Shown: positions 37,654-46,667 of the stretch, one piece after another
Numbering within the stretch: the first letter of the stretch is position 1
How the letters are laid out: each line of letters opens with the position of its first letter
DNA from: an uncultured Alphaproteobacteria bacterium
GTDB lineage: Bacteria > Pseudomonadota > Alphaproteobacteria > HIMB59 > GCA-002718135
DNA length: 64,000 nucleotides
NCBI GenBank assembly: GCA_902597015.1
Contig: CACJWQ010000005.1
Coordinates: forward strand, 1-64,000
Direction: 5' to 3'
Program-made: the position numbers and the translations under genes
Notes under the pieces: generated by a model
Database searches by the model: none
Seen by the model: the letters and a program-made list of their open reading frames with translations, nothing else
Told to the model about the DNA's origin: nothing

Positions 37654-38085
37654 ATGATCGAATATCAAAAAATACTAGATAAAAATATGCTTAATGTATT
37701 TAAAGATATTCTTAAAAACATAAAAGATAATGGATTATCAAATAATAATCATCTCTACATTACATTTTTAACGAATCATAAAAACGTTGAATTACCTAAT
37801 TGGTTAAAACAAAAATATCCACAAGAAATGACAATTATTATTCAATATGAATATTATGATCTAGAAATAAATAAAAATAATTTTTCTATTACACTCTCAT
37901 TTGGTGATATTAAAACAAACTTAAAAATTGATTATAATGCTATTGTTTCATTTGCAGATCCTTCAGCTAATTTTGGTTTAATTTTGCAAAAAAGTAAAAT
38001 TCATAAAGAAGTAAATAAAAAATTAGAAACCAATATATCAGAAAAGGATAATGTAATTAATTTTTCAAATTATAAAAAAAATTAA
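37654..38085 (+). CDS. sspB: SspB-type ClpXP adaptor (alpha class)
   Basis: A 143-residue SspB-like adaptor that tethers ssrA-tagged proteins to ClpXP. The folded domain includes HLYITFLTNHKNVELPNWLKQKYPQEMTIIIQYEYYDL (about 33-70), FSITLSFGDIKTNLKIDYNAIVSFADPSANFGLIL (about 77-111), matching alphaproteobacterial SspB. A flexible linker leads to a C-terminal NVINFSNYKK, positioned like the ClpX-binding tail (V-x-S-L-D-A-F-R-K in relatives). It lies 2.3 kb from ssrA. The end overlaps convergent gpmA by four bases. Confidence 0.9.
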   Translation: MIEYQKILDKNMLNVFKDILKNIKDNGLSNNNHLYITFLTNHKNVELPNWLKQKYPQEMTIIIQYEYYDLEINKNNFSITLSFGDIKTNLKIDYNAIVSFADPSANFGLILQKSKIHKEVNKKLETNISEKDNVINFSNYKKN

Positions 38086-38711
38086 TCTAAGTAATAATGT
38101 TCAATTAATTCACCATTTTGGTAATCTAAACATAATGGACTTCCAGTTGGGAGTTCTATCGAAGATATTTCTTCAGGTTTGTACATGCCAACTTTAATCA
38201 TAATTGCTCTTAAGGAATTCCCATGTGCTGCAATTAAAACATTTTTTTCATTTAATATATATGGTTGAATTTTTTCAGTAAAGTAGGGAGAAACTCGGTC
38301 TACCACATCCTTAAGACTTTCTCCATTTGGAGGCGGTGTATCATAAGATCTTCTCCATATGTGTACTTGTTCTTTTCCAAATTTATCAGCAGTTTCAGCC
38401 TTATTTAAACCAACTAAATCTCCATAATCCCTCTCATTCAGTTGTTGATCTTTTTCATATATGAGTTTTCCATCTTTATGTAAATTTTCTATCTGTGATG
38501 CCTTTATAGCTATTTCTGCTGTTTTATTTGCTCTTTCTAAAACACTACTAAAAACTTTATCAATTTTTATACTATGTTTTTTTAATAAATGTCCTGCATT
38601 ATTAGCTTCATTAATACCTTTTTCGGTTAATGGAACATCTTTCCAGCCAGTAAATCTATTTTCTAAATTCCATTGACTTTGACCATGTCTCAGTAAAACA
38701 AGTTTGTTCAT
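38082..38711 (-). CDS. gpmA: 2,3-Bisphosphoglycerate-dependent phosphoglycerate mutase
   Basis: A 209-residue phosphoglycerate mutase of the histidine-phosphatase superfamily. LVLLRHGQSQWNLENRFTGWKDVPLTEKG opens the enzyme with the catalytic histidine at about residue 8; the acid/base glutamate is in LNERDYGDLVGLNK and the second histidine in VLIAAHGNSLRA. This short form (about 205-210 residues) is usual in alphaproteobacteria. I start at ATG 38711, which matches the family N-terminus; ATG 38720 is equally possible, while ATG 38759 would overlap the divergent fumC gene and is unlikely. Confidence 0.93.
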   Translation of the reverse strand: MNKLVLLRHGQSQWNLENRFTGWKDVPLTEKGINEANNAGHLLKKHSIKIDKVFSSVLERANKTAEIAIKASQIENLHKDGKLIYEKDQQLNERDYGDLVGLNKAETADKFGKEQVHIWRRSYDTPPPNGESLKDVVDRVSPYFTEKIQPYILNEKNVLIAAHGNSLRAIMIKVGMYKPEEISSIELPTGSPLCLDYQNGELIEHYYLD

Positions 38712-38752
38712 ATGTTTCATATAATATGTTATAAAGGTTTTGTTAATAAATA

Positions 38753-40138
38753 ATGGCATATAAAAAAAGAATAGAATTTGATAATTTAGGTTCCAAAAAA
38801 ATTGATCAAAATAAACTTTGGGGTGCGCAAACTCAAAGATCCTTAGAAAATTTTAAAATTGGCAGTGAAAAAATACCATCAGAATTAATTATCGCATTAG
38901 GTCAGCAAAAGAAAGCAGCTGCAGCAGCTAACATAGAACTAGGTGTTATAGATAAAAAATTGGGAACATTAATATCTAAAGCCTGCGATGATATTATTAA
39001 TTTAAAACTTATTGAAGAGTTTCCATTATCAGTATGGCAAACTGGATCTGGAACTCAAACTAATATGAATGCAAATGAGGTAATTAGTAATCATATAATC
39101 AAAAAATTAAAAGGAAGAATTGGAAGTAAAAAACCTATTCACCCAAATGATCATGTAAATTTATCTCAATCATCAAATGATACCTTTCCAACAATAATGC
39201 ATGTTGCAATAAATGAGTTATCAATAAAAAATTTAATTCCAAATCTAAAAGATTTAATAAAAGAATTTCAAAAAAAGAAAAAAAAATTTAAAAATATAAT
39301 TAAAATAGGAAGAACTCATACTCAAGATGCAACACCAATCACTTTAGGTGATGAGTTTTCTGCCTTTTGTTCTCAATTGCAAGCCTGTTTAAATAGAATA
39401 GAAGTTTCAAAATCAGAATTAAAATATCTTGCTCAGGGTGGGACTGCTGTAGGTTCTGGAATTAATGCACCAAAAAAATTTGATAAAGTATTTTGTAAAT
39501 ATTTAAATAAACTTACTAGAGATAATTATAAACCATCTCAAAATAAATTTGAGTCTTTAGCTTCTCATGATCCACTAATAAATTTTTCAAATTCTTTAAA
39601 AACTTTATCAATTTCATTATTAAAAATAATAAATGACATTAGATTTTTGGCATCTGGACCTAGATCGGGTTTAGGAGAATTGATATTACCTGCAAATGAA
39701 CCCGGATCATCAATAATGCCAGGAAAAATAAATCCAACTCAAATTGAAGCATTAAGTATGGTCTGCGTTCAAGTAATTGGAAATAGTACAACTGTAGATA
39801 TTGCAGGTTCAAATGGCCACTTTCAATTAAATGCCTATAAACCAGTTATTGCCTTGAATATAATTCAATCTATTAATCTTATTAACGATGGAATAAAAAG
39901 TTTTAATAAAAATTGTTTAAAAGGAATTAAGGCAAATAAAATAAGGATTGATAATCATTTAAATAATTCTTTAATGCTTGTAACTGCTTTAAATAAAAGT
40001 ATTGGATATGATAATGCAGCAAAAATTGCTAAAAAAGCATTTGATGAAAATTTGACTCTTAAAGAAGCGGCATTAAAATTAAAAATAATTTCTGAAAAGG
40101 AATTTGATAAGATAGTTAATCCAAAGAAAATGATTTAA
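38753..40138 (+). CDS. fumC: Class II fumarate hydratase
   Basis: A 461-residue FumC that hydrates fumarate to malate in the TCA cycle. GAQTQRSLENFKIG near residue 24, TGSGTQTNMNANEVISN near 98, LSQSSNDTFPTIMH near 136, IGRTHTQDATPITLG near 182 and the superfamily signature GSSIMPGKINPTQ near 315 are all intact. It is divergent from gpmA over about 40 bases. The stop codon directly abuts the stop of convergent lpxC with no base between them. Confidence 0.97.
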   Translation: MAYKKRIEFDNLGSKKIDQNKLWGAQTQRSLENFKIGSEKIPSELIIALGQQKKAAAAANIELGVIDKKLGTLISKACDDIINLKLIEEFPLSVWQTGSGTQTNMNANEVISNHIIKKLKGRIGSKKPIHPNDHVNLSQSSNDTFPTIMHVAINELSIKNLIPNLKDLIKEFQKKKKKFKNIIKIGRTHTQDATPITLGDEFSAFCSQLQACLNRIEVSKSELKYLAQGGTAVGSGINAPKKFDKVFCKYLNKLTRDNYKPSQNKFESLASHDPLINFSNSLKTLSISLLKIINDIRFLASGPRSGLGELILPANEPGSSIMPGKINPTQIEALSMVCVQVIGNSTTVDIAGSNGHFQLNAYKPVIALNIIQSINLINDGIKSFNKNCLKGIKANKIRIDNHLNNSLMLVTALNKSIGYDNAAKIAKKAFDENLTLKEAALKLKIISEKEFDKIVNPKKMI

Positions 40139-41011
40139 CTAAATATATTCGTAGTTTTCTTTATCAGCAAATAAAGACCTTAATAATAAGTTATTTAAAT
40201 GATGACCTGATTTGTTACCTAGAAAATATCCATGTATTGGAGCTCCAGCTAAATACAAATCTCCGATAGAATCAAGAATTTTATGTCTTACAAACTCATC
40301 CCTAAAGCGTAATCCATCTGAATTAAGTATTTTACTTTCTCCAACAACAACTGCGTTATCTAGGGAGCCACCTAGTGCTAAACCATTTGATCTCAGCATA
40401 TCGACATCTCTTTCAAATCCAAAAGTGCGTGCTGATGCAATGTCAGTTTTATAATTTCCATTTACTAATTGTAATTGACAACTTTGTTTGCTAACTAATT
40501 TACTTGGAAAATCAATTTCAAAATCAATTGAAAATTGATTATTTGGTTTTAATTCTACAGATGAGTCATTATTTTCTACTTTAATATTTTTTTTAACTTT
40601 TAAAATTTTTCTTTTTTTATTTAAACTTTGAGTGGAAGTTTGATCAATAAGATCAACAAACTTTATTGAGCTTCCATCCATTATTGGGACTTCCGGTCCA
40701 TCAATTTCAATTTTAATATTATCTATATGCAGTCCAGACAAAGCACTCATCAAATGCTCAATCGTTGAGACACTTGCACCATTTTGATTACCTATAGTTG
40801 TGCTTAATTTTGTATTAGTTACATTTGACCATATAGCTTCAATGATGTTATTTTTATTAAGATCCTTTCGGATAAATTTTATTCCATAATCAGCTTCAGC
40901 AGGATATAATTTCATGGTTACATCTACTCCTGAATGTAATCCTATTCCATTAATTGATACTGGTTCGGCTATTGTTTGTTGATTTCTAGGATTATTTGAT
41001 ATGTCTATCAT
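40139..41011 (-). CDS. lpxC: UDP-3-O-acyl-N-acetylglucosamine deacetylase
   Basis: A 290-residue zinc enzyme for the first committed step of lipid A synthesis. Zinc ligands are His86 (STIEHLMSAL), His243 and Asp247 (RHKILDSIGDLYL), and the catalytic base is His270 in GNKSGHHLNN. IAEPVSINGIGLHSG opens the first domain. It is the last gene of the dcw run, as in many proteobacteria, but is separated from ftsZ by a terminator-like hairpin ending only five bases before the ATG, and it has no separate ribosome binding site. Confidence 0.97.
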   Translation of the reverse strand: MIDISNNPRNQQTIAEPVSINGIGLHSGVDVTMKLYPAEADYGIKFIRKDLNKNNIIEAIWSNVTNTKLSTTIGNQNGASVSTIEHLMSALSGLHIDNIKIEIDGPEVPIMDGSSIKFVDLIDQTSTQSLNKKRKILKVKKNIKVENNDSSVELKPNNQFSIDFEIDFPSKLVSKQSCQLQLVNGNYKTDIASARTFGFERDVDMLRSNGLALGGSLDNAVVVGESKILNSDGLRFRDEFVRHKILDSIGDLYLAGAPIHGYFLGNKSGHHLNNLLLRSLFADKENYEYI

Positions 41012-41016
41012 TTTAT

Positions 41017-41044
41017 AAAAAAGTGCTTATTTCAGCACTTTTTT
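41017..41044 (-). terminator. Terminator-like hairpin between ftsZ and lpxC
   Basis: On the minus strand, six A residues and GTGCT-type stem AGTGCT pair with AGCACT around a six-base loop, followed by a run of T residues (41022-41017); adding the A/T arms gives an 11-base stem. It lies 70 bases after the ftsZ stop and 5 bases ahead of the lpxC ATG (41011). The symmetry means it would act in either direction. It would end ftsZ transcripts and hide the region where an lpxC ribosome binding site should be. Confidence 0.75.
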
Positions 41045-41113
41045 ATTACATATTTTTGACGTTTTTAACAACTAACCTAATATTTCAAAATATTGCAGAT
41101 AATAGTTAATTTA

Positions 41114-42763
41114 CTAATTAGCCTGTCTTCTAAGAAAAGTTGGTATATCTAAAAGTTCTTCCTCTGTTTCCTGATTAAACTCGTCATCTATTTTAGAAGA
41201 TTCATTCTCTTCAGCACTGAATTCCTCTTTGTCAATGATACTTGAATTGTCATCTTCAGAATTGTTATCCTTAGAGTCATTTTCTTCAATCTTTTCCTCT
41301 GAGGATGCAAAAACAGGTTCAGTCTTTGTAAGAATATTATTTTCTTCAGCTATTTCTTCAGATTTATTTTCAGTAGAAAGAGTATCAAATAAACTTAACT
41401 TTCTTACACTTACTTCATTTGGTTTATCTGTATCGAAAGATGAGCTTGATACTTCACCAGAAATATTATCAGTTTCAATTTGATCTAAAGTTTCTGTAGC
41501 TTCGTTTTGAAAAGATTCTTTATCTTCAATATTTTCTTCTAAGCTTGAAGTCTCTAATTGGTTAATATTTGTTAGCTCATCTTCATTAAAATCATCAGAA
41601 TTTTGATTATTGAGCATTCCTTCATTTGCTATCTCATTAATCTCTTCATCTATGATGCTTCCATCTTGTGAGGTATTGTCCTGTAAAATACTACTTTCAG
41701 ACAATAACTCAGATTTTTCTATATCTTGTTTATAAATATCATTATTTATATTTATTGGTGCAAAGCTCTCTATCGGTTTAGCTGATATATTATTGTTTAC
41801 ATCAATGCCTGTAGCAACAATGCTAACTCTTACAACACCTTCAAGTCTATCGTCGCAAGTAGTTCCATAAATAATGTTTGCTTCTTCATCTACTTCTTGT
41901 TTGATTCTATTTGCAGCTTCATCAACTTCATACAATGTAATATCTTTACCTCCAGTAATATTAATTATTAGACCTTTTGCACCTTTTAAGGACACATCAT
42001 CAATTAATGGGTTTGCAATAGCTGCTTCAGCAGCCGCAATTGCTCTACCTTCGCCTTGTGCTTCACCAGTACCCATCATAGCTTTACCCATTTCAGACAT
42101 TACAGTTTTGATATCTGAGAAATCTAAATTTATCATTCCAGGCTGAACCATAAGATCAGTTACGCCTCTAACACCTGCATATAAAACATCGTCTGCCATC
42201 TTAAAAGCATCAGAAAAAGTAGTTTTTTCATTAGCAATTCTAAATAAATTTTGATTAGGTATTGTTAGTAATGTATCAACATACTGTTGCAGTTCCTCAA
42301 TACCTTTCTCAGCTAACTTCATCCTTTGAGAGCCTTCAAAATGGAAAGGTTTAGTTACCACACCTACAGTTAGTATTCCTTTTTCTCTTGCAAGTTTAGC
42401 AATTACTGGCGCAGCTCCTGTGCCAGTACCACCACCCATACCAGCGGCTATAAAAAGCATATGACTACCTTCAAACTTTTCATTTAGATCTTGAATTGCC
42501 TCTTCCGCTGCCTGTCTTCCAATATCAGGTCTCATTCCGGCTCCTAAACCTTTTGTGCTATTTAATCCTAATTGAATTTTATTTGGACAACTCGAAATTT
42601 GTAAAGCTTGTGCATCTGTATTAGCTATTAAAAAATCTACACCTTCTAAATTTGCATTAATCATATTGTTAACTGCATTTCCACCAGATCCACCCACGCC
42701 CAAAACTGTTATTTTGGGATGTAAGTTTTGCTCTACATCTTGTATTGAAATATTGATCGTCAT
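41114..42763 (-). CDS. ftsZ: Cell division protein FtsZ
   Basis: A 549-residue tubulin-like GTPase that forms the division ring. The core (about residues 1-320) has [14 protein letters not shown] near 22, the tubulin signature [13 protein letters not shown] near 109 and the T7 loop [11 protein letters not shown] near 213. A very long, acidic, Ser/Asn/Glu-rich linker (about 330-535) follows, ending in the conserved peptide [13 protein letters not shown] that binds FtsA and other partners. Long linkers are usual in alphaproteobacteria. A GGAG site precedes the ATG, and the 79-base gap before it has a hairpin and a possible CtrA-type motif. Confidence 0.98.
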   Translation of the reverse strand: MTINISIQDVEQNLHPKITVLGVGGSGGNAVNNMINANLEGVDFLIANTDAQALQISSCPNKIQLGLNSTKGLGAGMRPDIGRQAAEEAIQDLNEKFEGSHMLFIAAGMGGGTGTGAAPVIAKLAREKGILTVGVVTKPFHFEGSQRMKLAEKGIEELQQYVDTLLTIPNQNLFRIANEKTTFSDAFKMADDVLYAGVRGVTDLMVQPGMINLDFSDIKTVMSEMGKAMMGTGEAQGEGRAIAAAEAAIANPLIDDVSLKGAKGLIINITGGKDITLYEVDEAANRIKQEVDEEANIIYGTTCDDRLEGVVRVSIVATGIDVNNNISAKPIESFAPININNDIYKQDIEKSELLSESSILQDNTSQDGSIIDEEINEIANEGMLNNQNSDDFNEDELTNINQLETSSLEENIEDKESFQNEATETLDQIETDNISGEVSSSSFDTDKPNEVSVRKLSLFDTLSTENKSEEIAEENNILTKTEPVFASSEEKIEENDSKDNNSEDDNSSIIDKEEFSAEENESSKIDDEFNQETEEELLDIPTFLRRQAN

Positions 42764-42779
42764 TGTAATCTCCGCCGTT

Positions 42780-42814
42780 TTAAATAGTTTTTAACGATTT
42801 ATGTTCGAAATCGT
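42780..42814. promoter_or_regulatory. Stem-loop and TTAA-N7-TTAA motif in the ftsA-ftsZ gap
   Basis: ACGATTT (42794-42800) pairs with AAATCGT (42808-42814) around a seven-base loop, without a following T-run. Immediately beside it, TTAA at 42780-42783 and TTAAC at 42791-42795 are spaced by seven bases, which matches the CtrA consensus TTAA-N7-TTAAC. Both lie 17-51 bases ahead of the ftsZ start codon. CtrA controls ftsZ in Caulobacter, but TTAA pairs are common by chance in DNA this AT-rich, so this is a tentative call. Confidence 0.3.
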
Positions 42815-42842
42815 CAATATAATTTACTATATATAGTATTAT

Positions 42843-44063
42843 CTAAATATACTGATCAAGCCAAGAAAAAAAGCCTGATATTCCTCGTTTTTTTGAATTT
42901 TTTGATTGATTTGCTAAAAAATCAATTTTAAATAAATCTTTGTCATACAAGATAGATCCAATAATGTCGCAAAAATTGGGTTTTTTAAAATTATTATCCA
43001 AATTTAATTGTTCTAAGGGACTTGATACTCTCACGCCACTTGCAAAAATTGTTTCTACATATTTTTCAATATTATCCATCATTGCCCCACCGCCTGTAAG
43101 AACTACATTTTTTAATTTTTTATTGTTTAAATTATTGTCTTTAATTTTTTGCCATATCATCTCTAAAGTTTCTTCAATACGCGGTCTAATAATAGCATTT
43201 AAGCTTGATCTTGTTATTTGTTTAAATGAATTTTTATCACCTGAAATTATTGGTATTTCTATTATTTCATGATCATCACTGGGAGATGAAACTAGAGAAC
43301 CGTATAAAGTTTTTAATCTTTCAGCACTAGAAATATTAGTAGATAAACCTCGAGCAATATCTAATGTAACATTATTACTACCAACACCTATTGCATCTCC
43401 ATACACAAACTTATTATTTTCAAATACTGATATAGAAGATGTTGAATGGCCTAAATCAATACAAATAGTACCAAGCTCTTTTTCATCTCTTGTTAGTGAT
43501 GATAGGGAAGAAGATAAAGGAGAAGGAATATAATTATCAATATTGAGTTTCAATTTTTTGATAACACTGGAAATATTATCTGTATATTTTTTTTGTATAT
43601 TTATTTTATAAAAGTTTATTTTTATATTATCTGAGTAATTTCCTATTGGAGCATTAAAATACAGGTTATTATCGATATCGTATGAGGTTATATTATTAAA
43701 TATTTCAAATTGTTCACGATGATTATTAAAATATTCTGATTGATTAATAATTTTTTTAAGATGTAATTCTGAAATTTTCTCATTTTTTAATTCTATTGCC
43801 GAGTTGTAATAATGAGAATTAGAGTTCAGTAAAGATAGATTAAGATTGATAGAATTTAATTTAGTTTGAGATTGTTTTTCAGCATCTATAACTAAAGATT
43901 TAATTTGATCATATAGATTTTCAAAATTTAAAATTATATTTTTTTTAATATTATTATTAGGAACACTAGCAATAGATAGGATATTAATATTATCGGTATT
44001 CTTATAATCAGCAACGACACATGATATTTTTGAATTACCAATATCCAGACCAGCTTTAATCAT
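42843..44063 (-). CDS. ftsA: Cell division protein FtsA
   Basis: A 406-residue actin-like protein that anchors FtsZ filaments to the membrane. AGLDIGNSKISCVV is the phosphate 1 loop, CIDLGHSTSSISVFENNKFVY near residue 198 the phosphate 2 loop, and LKNVVLTGGGAMMDNIEKYV near 316 the adenosine motif. The C-terminal SGFFSWLDQYI forms the amphipathic membrane-targeting helix. The protein is more divergent than FtsZ but keeps the right length and order. It starts one base after ftsQ. Confidence 0.95.
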   Translation of the reverse strand: MIKAGLDIGNSKISCVVADYKNTDNINILSIASVPNNNIKKNIILNFENLYDQIKSLVIDAEKQSQTKLNSINLNLSLLNSNSHYYNSAIELKNEKISELHLKKIINQSEYFNNHREQFEIFNNITSYDIDNNLYFNAPIGNYSDNIKINFYKINIQKKYTDNISSVIKKLKLNIDNYIPSPLSSSLSSLTRDEKELGTICIDLGHSTSSISVFENNKFVYGDAIGVGSNNVTLDIARGLSTNISSAERLKTLYGSLVSSPSDDHEIIEIPIISGDKNSFKQITRSSLNAIIRPRIEETLEMIWQKIKDNNLNNKKLKNVVLTGGGAMMDNIEKYVETIFASGVRVSSPLEQLNLDNNFKKPNFCDIIGSILYDKDLFKIDFLANQSKNSKKRGISGFFSWLDQYI

Positions 44064-44064
44064 T

Positions 44065-44829
44065 TTAATTAATTAAGATTGTTTTTTTTAAATTTCTTAA
44101 ATCATATATTTTTATATTATTAATATCCGTTTCGCTAAGTTTATTTTGTATCATAATAAAATTTTGAATAGATTTATTTGGATCTTCCTCTGAAAGCATT
44201 AATTTCACATCTCTATATAAATTTATATCCCATCTTCTTTTATTAATAAATTCCAAACTCTCTATTTGATATTTTTTTTCAAAATCATTATTTTTTAAAA
44301 AATTAATTAGTGAGTTAGCTTTTAAGTTTGAAGAATTGCCCTTAAAAATTAATAATGACTGATGAGTGAAATCTGTAATGTAAATTTGATCTATGATTTT
44401 TCCTTTTTCATCAAAAACAAAGTATTTCTCATTAAACAAATAAATTCCTATTGGTTTATATTCTTCAATCTTAATAAATAGAGTATCTTTGTAATTGGTG
44501 TGTAAATATATTTCTTTGACCCAATTATTTTCTTTTATTGAGTCACTAATTTGATCCAATGGTAATAAAAAAATCGAAGATCCTAAATAATTTTGCAGTT
44601 TATCCTCTACAAATTTAAATTCAATTTTCTCCAAACCTGAAATATCAAATTTTGAAAATTGGTATTGGAAGTTTTCTGAAAAACTCTGAATTGTATTTTT
44701 AGAAATCTTAATTAAATTATTTTTGTAAAAATATAGTAAAATAGAAAAAATAATTAAAAATAAAAAAATACAAATTAAAGTTAATGATCTAATACTTAAG
44801 ACATATCTTCTTCTATTAATATTATTCAT
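44065..44829 (-). CDS. ftsQ: Cell division protein FtsQ
   Basis: A 254-residue bitopic protein. A short basic cytoplasmic tail (NNINRRRYVLSIR) is followed by one membrane helix (about 16-33), then a POTRA domain with ISGLEKIEFKFVEDKLQNYLGSSIFLLPLDQI and the FtsQ/DivIB region (KEIYLHTNYKDTLFIKIEEYKPIGIY). It links FtsK to FtsL and the division synthases. Sequence conservation is low, so position between ddl and ftsA supports the call. The N-terminal tail is short compared with some relatives. Confidence 0.9.
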   Translation of the reverse strand: MNNINRRRYVLSIRSLTLICIFLFLIIFSILLYFYKNNLIKISKNTIQSFSENFQYQFSKFDISGLEKIEFKFVEDKLQNYLGSSIFLLPLDQISDSIKENNWVKEIYLHTNYKDTLFIKIEEYKPIGIYLFNEKYFVFDEKGKIIDQIYITDFTHQSLLIFKGNSSNLKANSLINFLKNNDFEKKYQIESLEFINKRRWDINLYRDVKLMLSEEDPNKSIQNFIMIQNKLSETDINNIKIYDLRNLKKTILIN

Positions 44830-44830
44830 A

Positions 44831-45781
44831 CTAATAATTTAAATTTTTGATCAAAATAAAAATGATTTCTGAAAAAGGTAAACCTTTATAATTAGCTTGT
44901 TCAGGTAATAGAGATATTGGAGTAAGTCCAGGTTGAGTATTTGTTTCTAAAAAGAAAATTTTATTTTTTTTTGTATCAAAAATAAAATCAGTTCTTGCAA
45001 GTGAATTACAACCTAAGAGTTTATGAGCTTTAGTAGCAAATTTAAGACATTTAGCATAATTTATTTTATTTAACTTGGCTGGTAAAATATGTTTAGCGTA
45101 ACCTTTTGAATATTTTGCTTTATAATCGAAGAAATTATTTTTTGATTTTATCTCTGTAACAGCTAGTGCGTGAATTTTTTTATCTAATTTAATAGTTGAA
45201 ACTGTAAGCTCCTTTCCAGATATATACTCTTCTATTAAAATTTCTTTGTGATTATTAAGTTCCTTTTTAAATTCTTCTATATTAGAAATTAAATTATCAA
45301 ATTCTTTTTGATTTTTTATTATTTTTATACCAAAACTTGAACCACTTCTATTGGGCTTAATAACAAATTTTTTTAACTTACTTTTGATAGTAATTAATTT
45401 CTTCTCATTTAAATCATTTATATTTAAAAGATAAAATTTTGGAGACATTAATTTATTTTTAATAATTTCTCTCTTGGAGGCAGATTTATTAAAACATAGA
45501 TTAGACGATTTTATATTTGAATGAGAAAAGGGAATCTTATTTTTTTTTAAAATTTTTTGAGTTTGTCCATCTTCACCAAAGGGTCCGTGTAAAGCATTAA
45601 TACAAACAAAATTTTTATAATTAATTATTTTTTTATGAAAGTTTTTTGGATTAACTCTTAATATCTTAAACTTCAATTTATTTTGATTAAGAATTTTTTG
45701 AATTTCTCTAGAGCTTACTAAAGATACATCATGCTCTTCATTATTGCCACCTTCTAAAATTAAAATTTTTTTATTACTCAC
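44831..45781 (-). CDS. ddl: D-alanine-D-alanine ligase
   Basis: A 316-residue ATP-grasp ligase making D-Ala-D-Ala for the pentapeptide. ILEGGNNEEHDVSLVS near the start, CINALHGPFGEDGQTQKIL near residue 56, the ATP-grasp KPNRSGSSFGIKI near 141, EEYISGKELTVS near 183 and the metal-binding FLETNTQPGLTPISLLPEQ near 272 are in order. Ddl usually has M-N-T-x-P-G-M-T; here it is E-T-N-T-Q-P-G-L-T, consistent with family function. It overlaps murB by eight bases. Confidence 0.95.
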   Translation of the reverse strand: MSNKKILILEGGNNEEHDVSLVSSREIQKILNQNKLKFKILRVNPKNFHKKIINYKNFVCINALHGPFGEDGQTQKILKKNKIPFSHSNIKSSNLCFNKSASKREIIKNKLMSPKFYLLNINDLNEKKLITIKSKLKKFVIKPNRSGSSFGIKIIKNQKEFDNLISNIEEFKKELNNHKEILIEEYISGKELTVSTIKLDKKIHALAVTEIKSKNNFFDYKAKYSKGYAKHILPAKLNKINYAKCLKFATKAHKLLGCNSLARTDFIFDTKKNKIFFLETNTQPGLTPISLLPEQANYKGLPFSEIIFILIKNLNY

Positions 45782-46667
45782 CTATTATTTTTACCTCCCA
45801 TTCTAATTTTACATTGAATTTGGCATATACTTTCTCAACAATACTTTTACCTAGGTTTTCTATATCTGTTGCTGAAGCACTTCCCATATTAATTAAAAAA
45901 TTTGCATGTTTATCACTCACATATGCATCTCCAAAATTGGTACCTTTACATCCTGCTTCTTCAATTAGTTTTGCCGCATGAAGATTTTCAGGATTTTTGA
46001 AAGTACTACCAGAAGTTTTATTTTTTATTGGCTGAGATTCTAAACGTTTATTCTTTATTTTATTAATCTTATCTTTTATTAAATTTTGATCTCCATGATT
46101 AAAATTAAATATAGCTTTTGTAACTATATCTGTATTATTTATTTCTGAAGACCTATATTTTAGATTTAGTTTATCTTTTGTAATTATTTTTCTTTGACCA
46201 AATTTATCACAAATCTCAATGCTGTTTATAACATCTACAGTTTCCGAACCATAACATCCGGCATTCATTTTAACTGCTCCACCTATTGATCCTGGAATAC
46301 CACTATAAAATTCAAAACCCTCTATATTTTGTCTCAATGCATAATTTGATAAATTAATATCTAAAATACTAGCGCCAACTTCAAGCTTGTTATCTTTGAT
46401 TTTAATAGTATTAAAACCTTTACCTAATTTTATAAGAGTTCCATTATAACCATTATCTCTAATTAATAGATTTGAGCCTGAACCTATTATATAAAAATTT
46501 TCATTATTTATTTCATTTAATATAATTTCTAACTCTAAATTATCTTCAACTATTGCAAATATTTTTGCATTACCTCCTGTTCTAAACCAAGTATGTTTAC
46601 CAGCATTATAATCTGAGTAGATTTTACTTTTAAGTTTATCGGCTAATTCTATAATTTTTTTTGACAT
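45774..46667 (-). CDS. murB: UDP-N-acetylenolpyruvoylglucosamine reductase
   Basis: A 297-residue FAD-dependent reductase that completes UDP-MurNAc. KHTWFRTGGNAKIFA near residue 23, IIGSGSNLLIRDNGYNG near 56 (FAD pyrophosphate), GIPGSIGGAVKMNAGCYG near 124 and the catalytic serine in KTSGSTFKNP near 218 are present; the C-terminal catalytic Glu lies in KLEWEVKIIG. The tail is short, as in the type II form. It overlaps both murC (one base) and ddl (eight bases). Confidence 0.96.
   Translation of the reverse strand: MSKKIIELADKLKSKIYSDYNAGKHTWFRTGGNAKIFAIVEDNLELEIILNEINNENFYIIGSGSNLLIRDNGYNGTLIKLGKGFNTIKIKDNKLEVGASILDINLSNYALRQNIEGFEFYSGIPGSIGGAVKMNAGCYGSETVDVINSIEICDKFGQRKIITKDKLNLKYRSSEINNTDIVTKAIFNFNHGDQNLIKDKINKIKNKRLESQPIKNKTSGSTFKNPENLHAAKLIEEAGCKGTNFGDAYVSDKHANFLINMGSASATDIENLGKSIVEKVYAKFNVKLEWEVKIIGE

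Noticed and set aside
38712..38759. 48-base N-terminal extension of gpmA from the ATG at 38759
   Set aside because: It would overlap the start of divergent fumC, and family members begin at the downstream Met before LVLLRHG.
41229..42146. Plus-strand frames inside ftsZ
   Set aside because: Antisense to the FtsZ core and its Ser/Glu-rich linker, whose repeated codons leave the opposite strand open.
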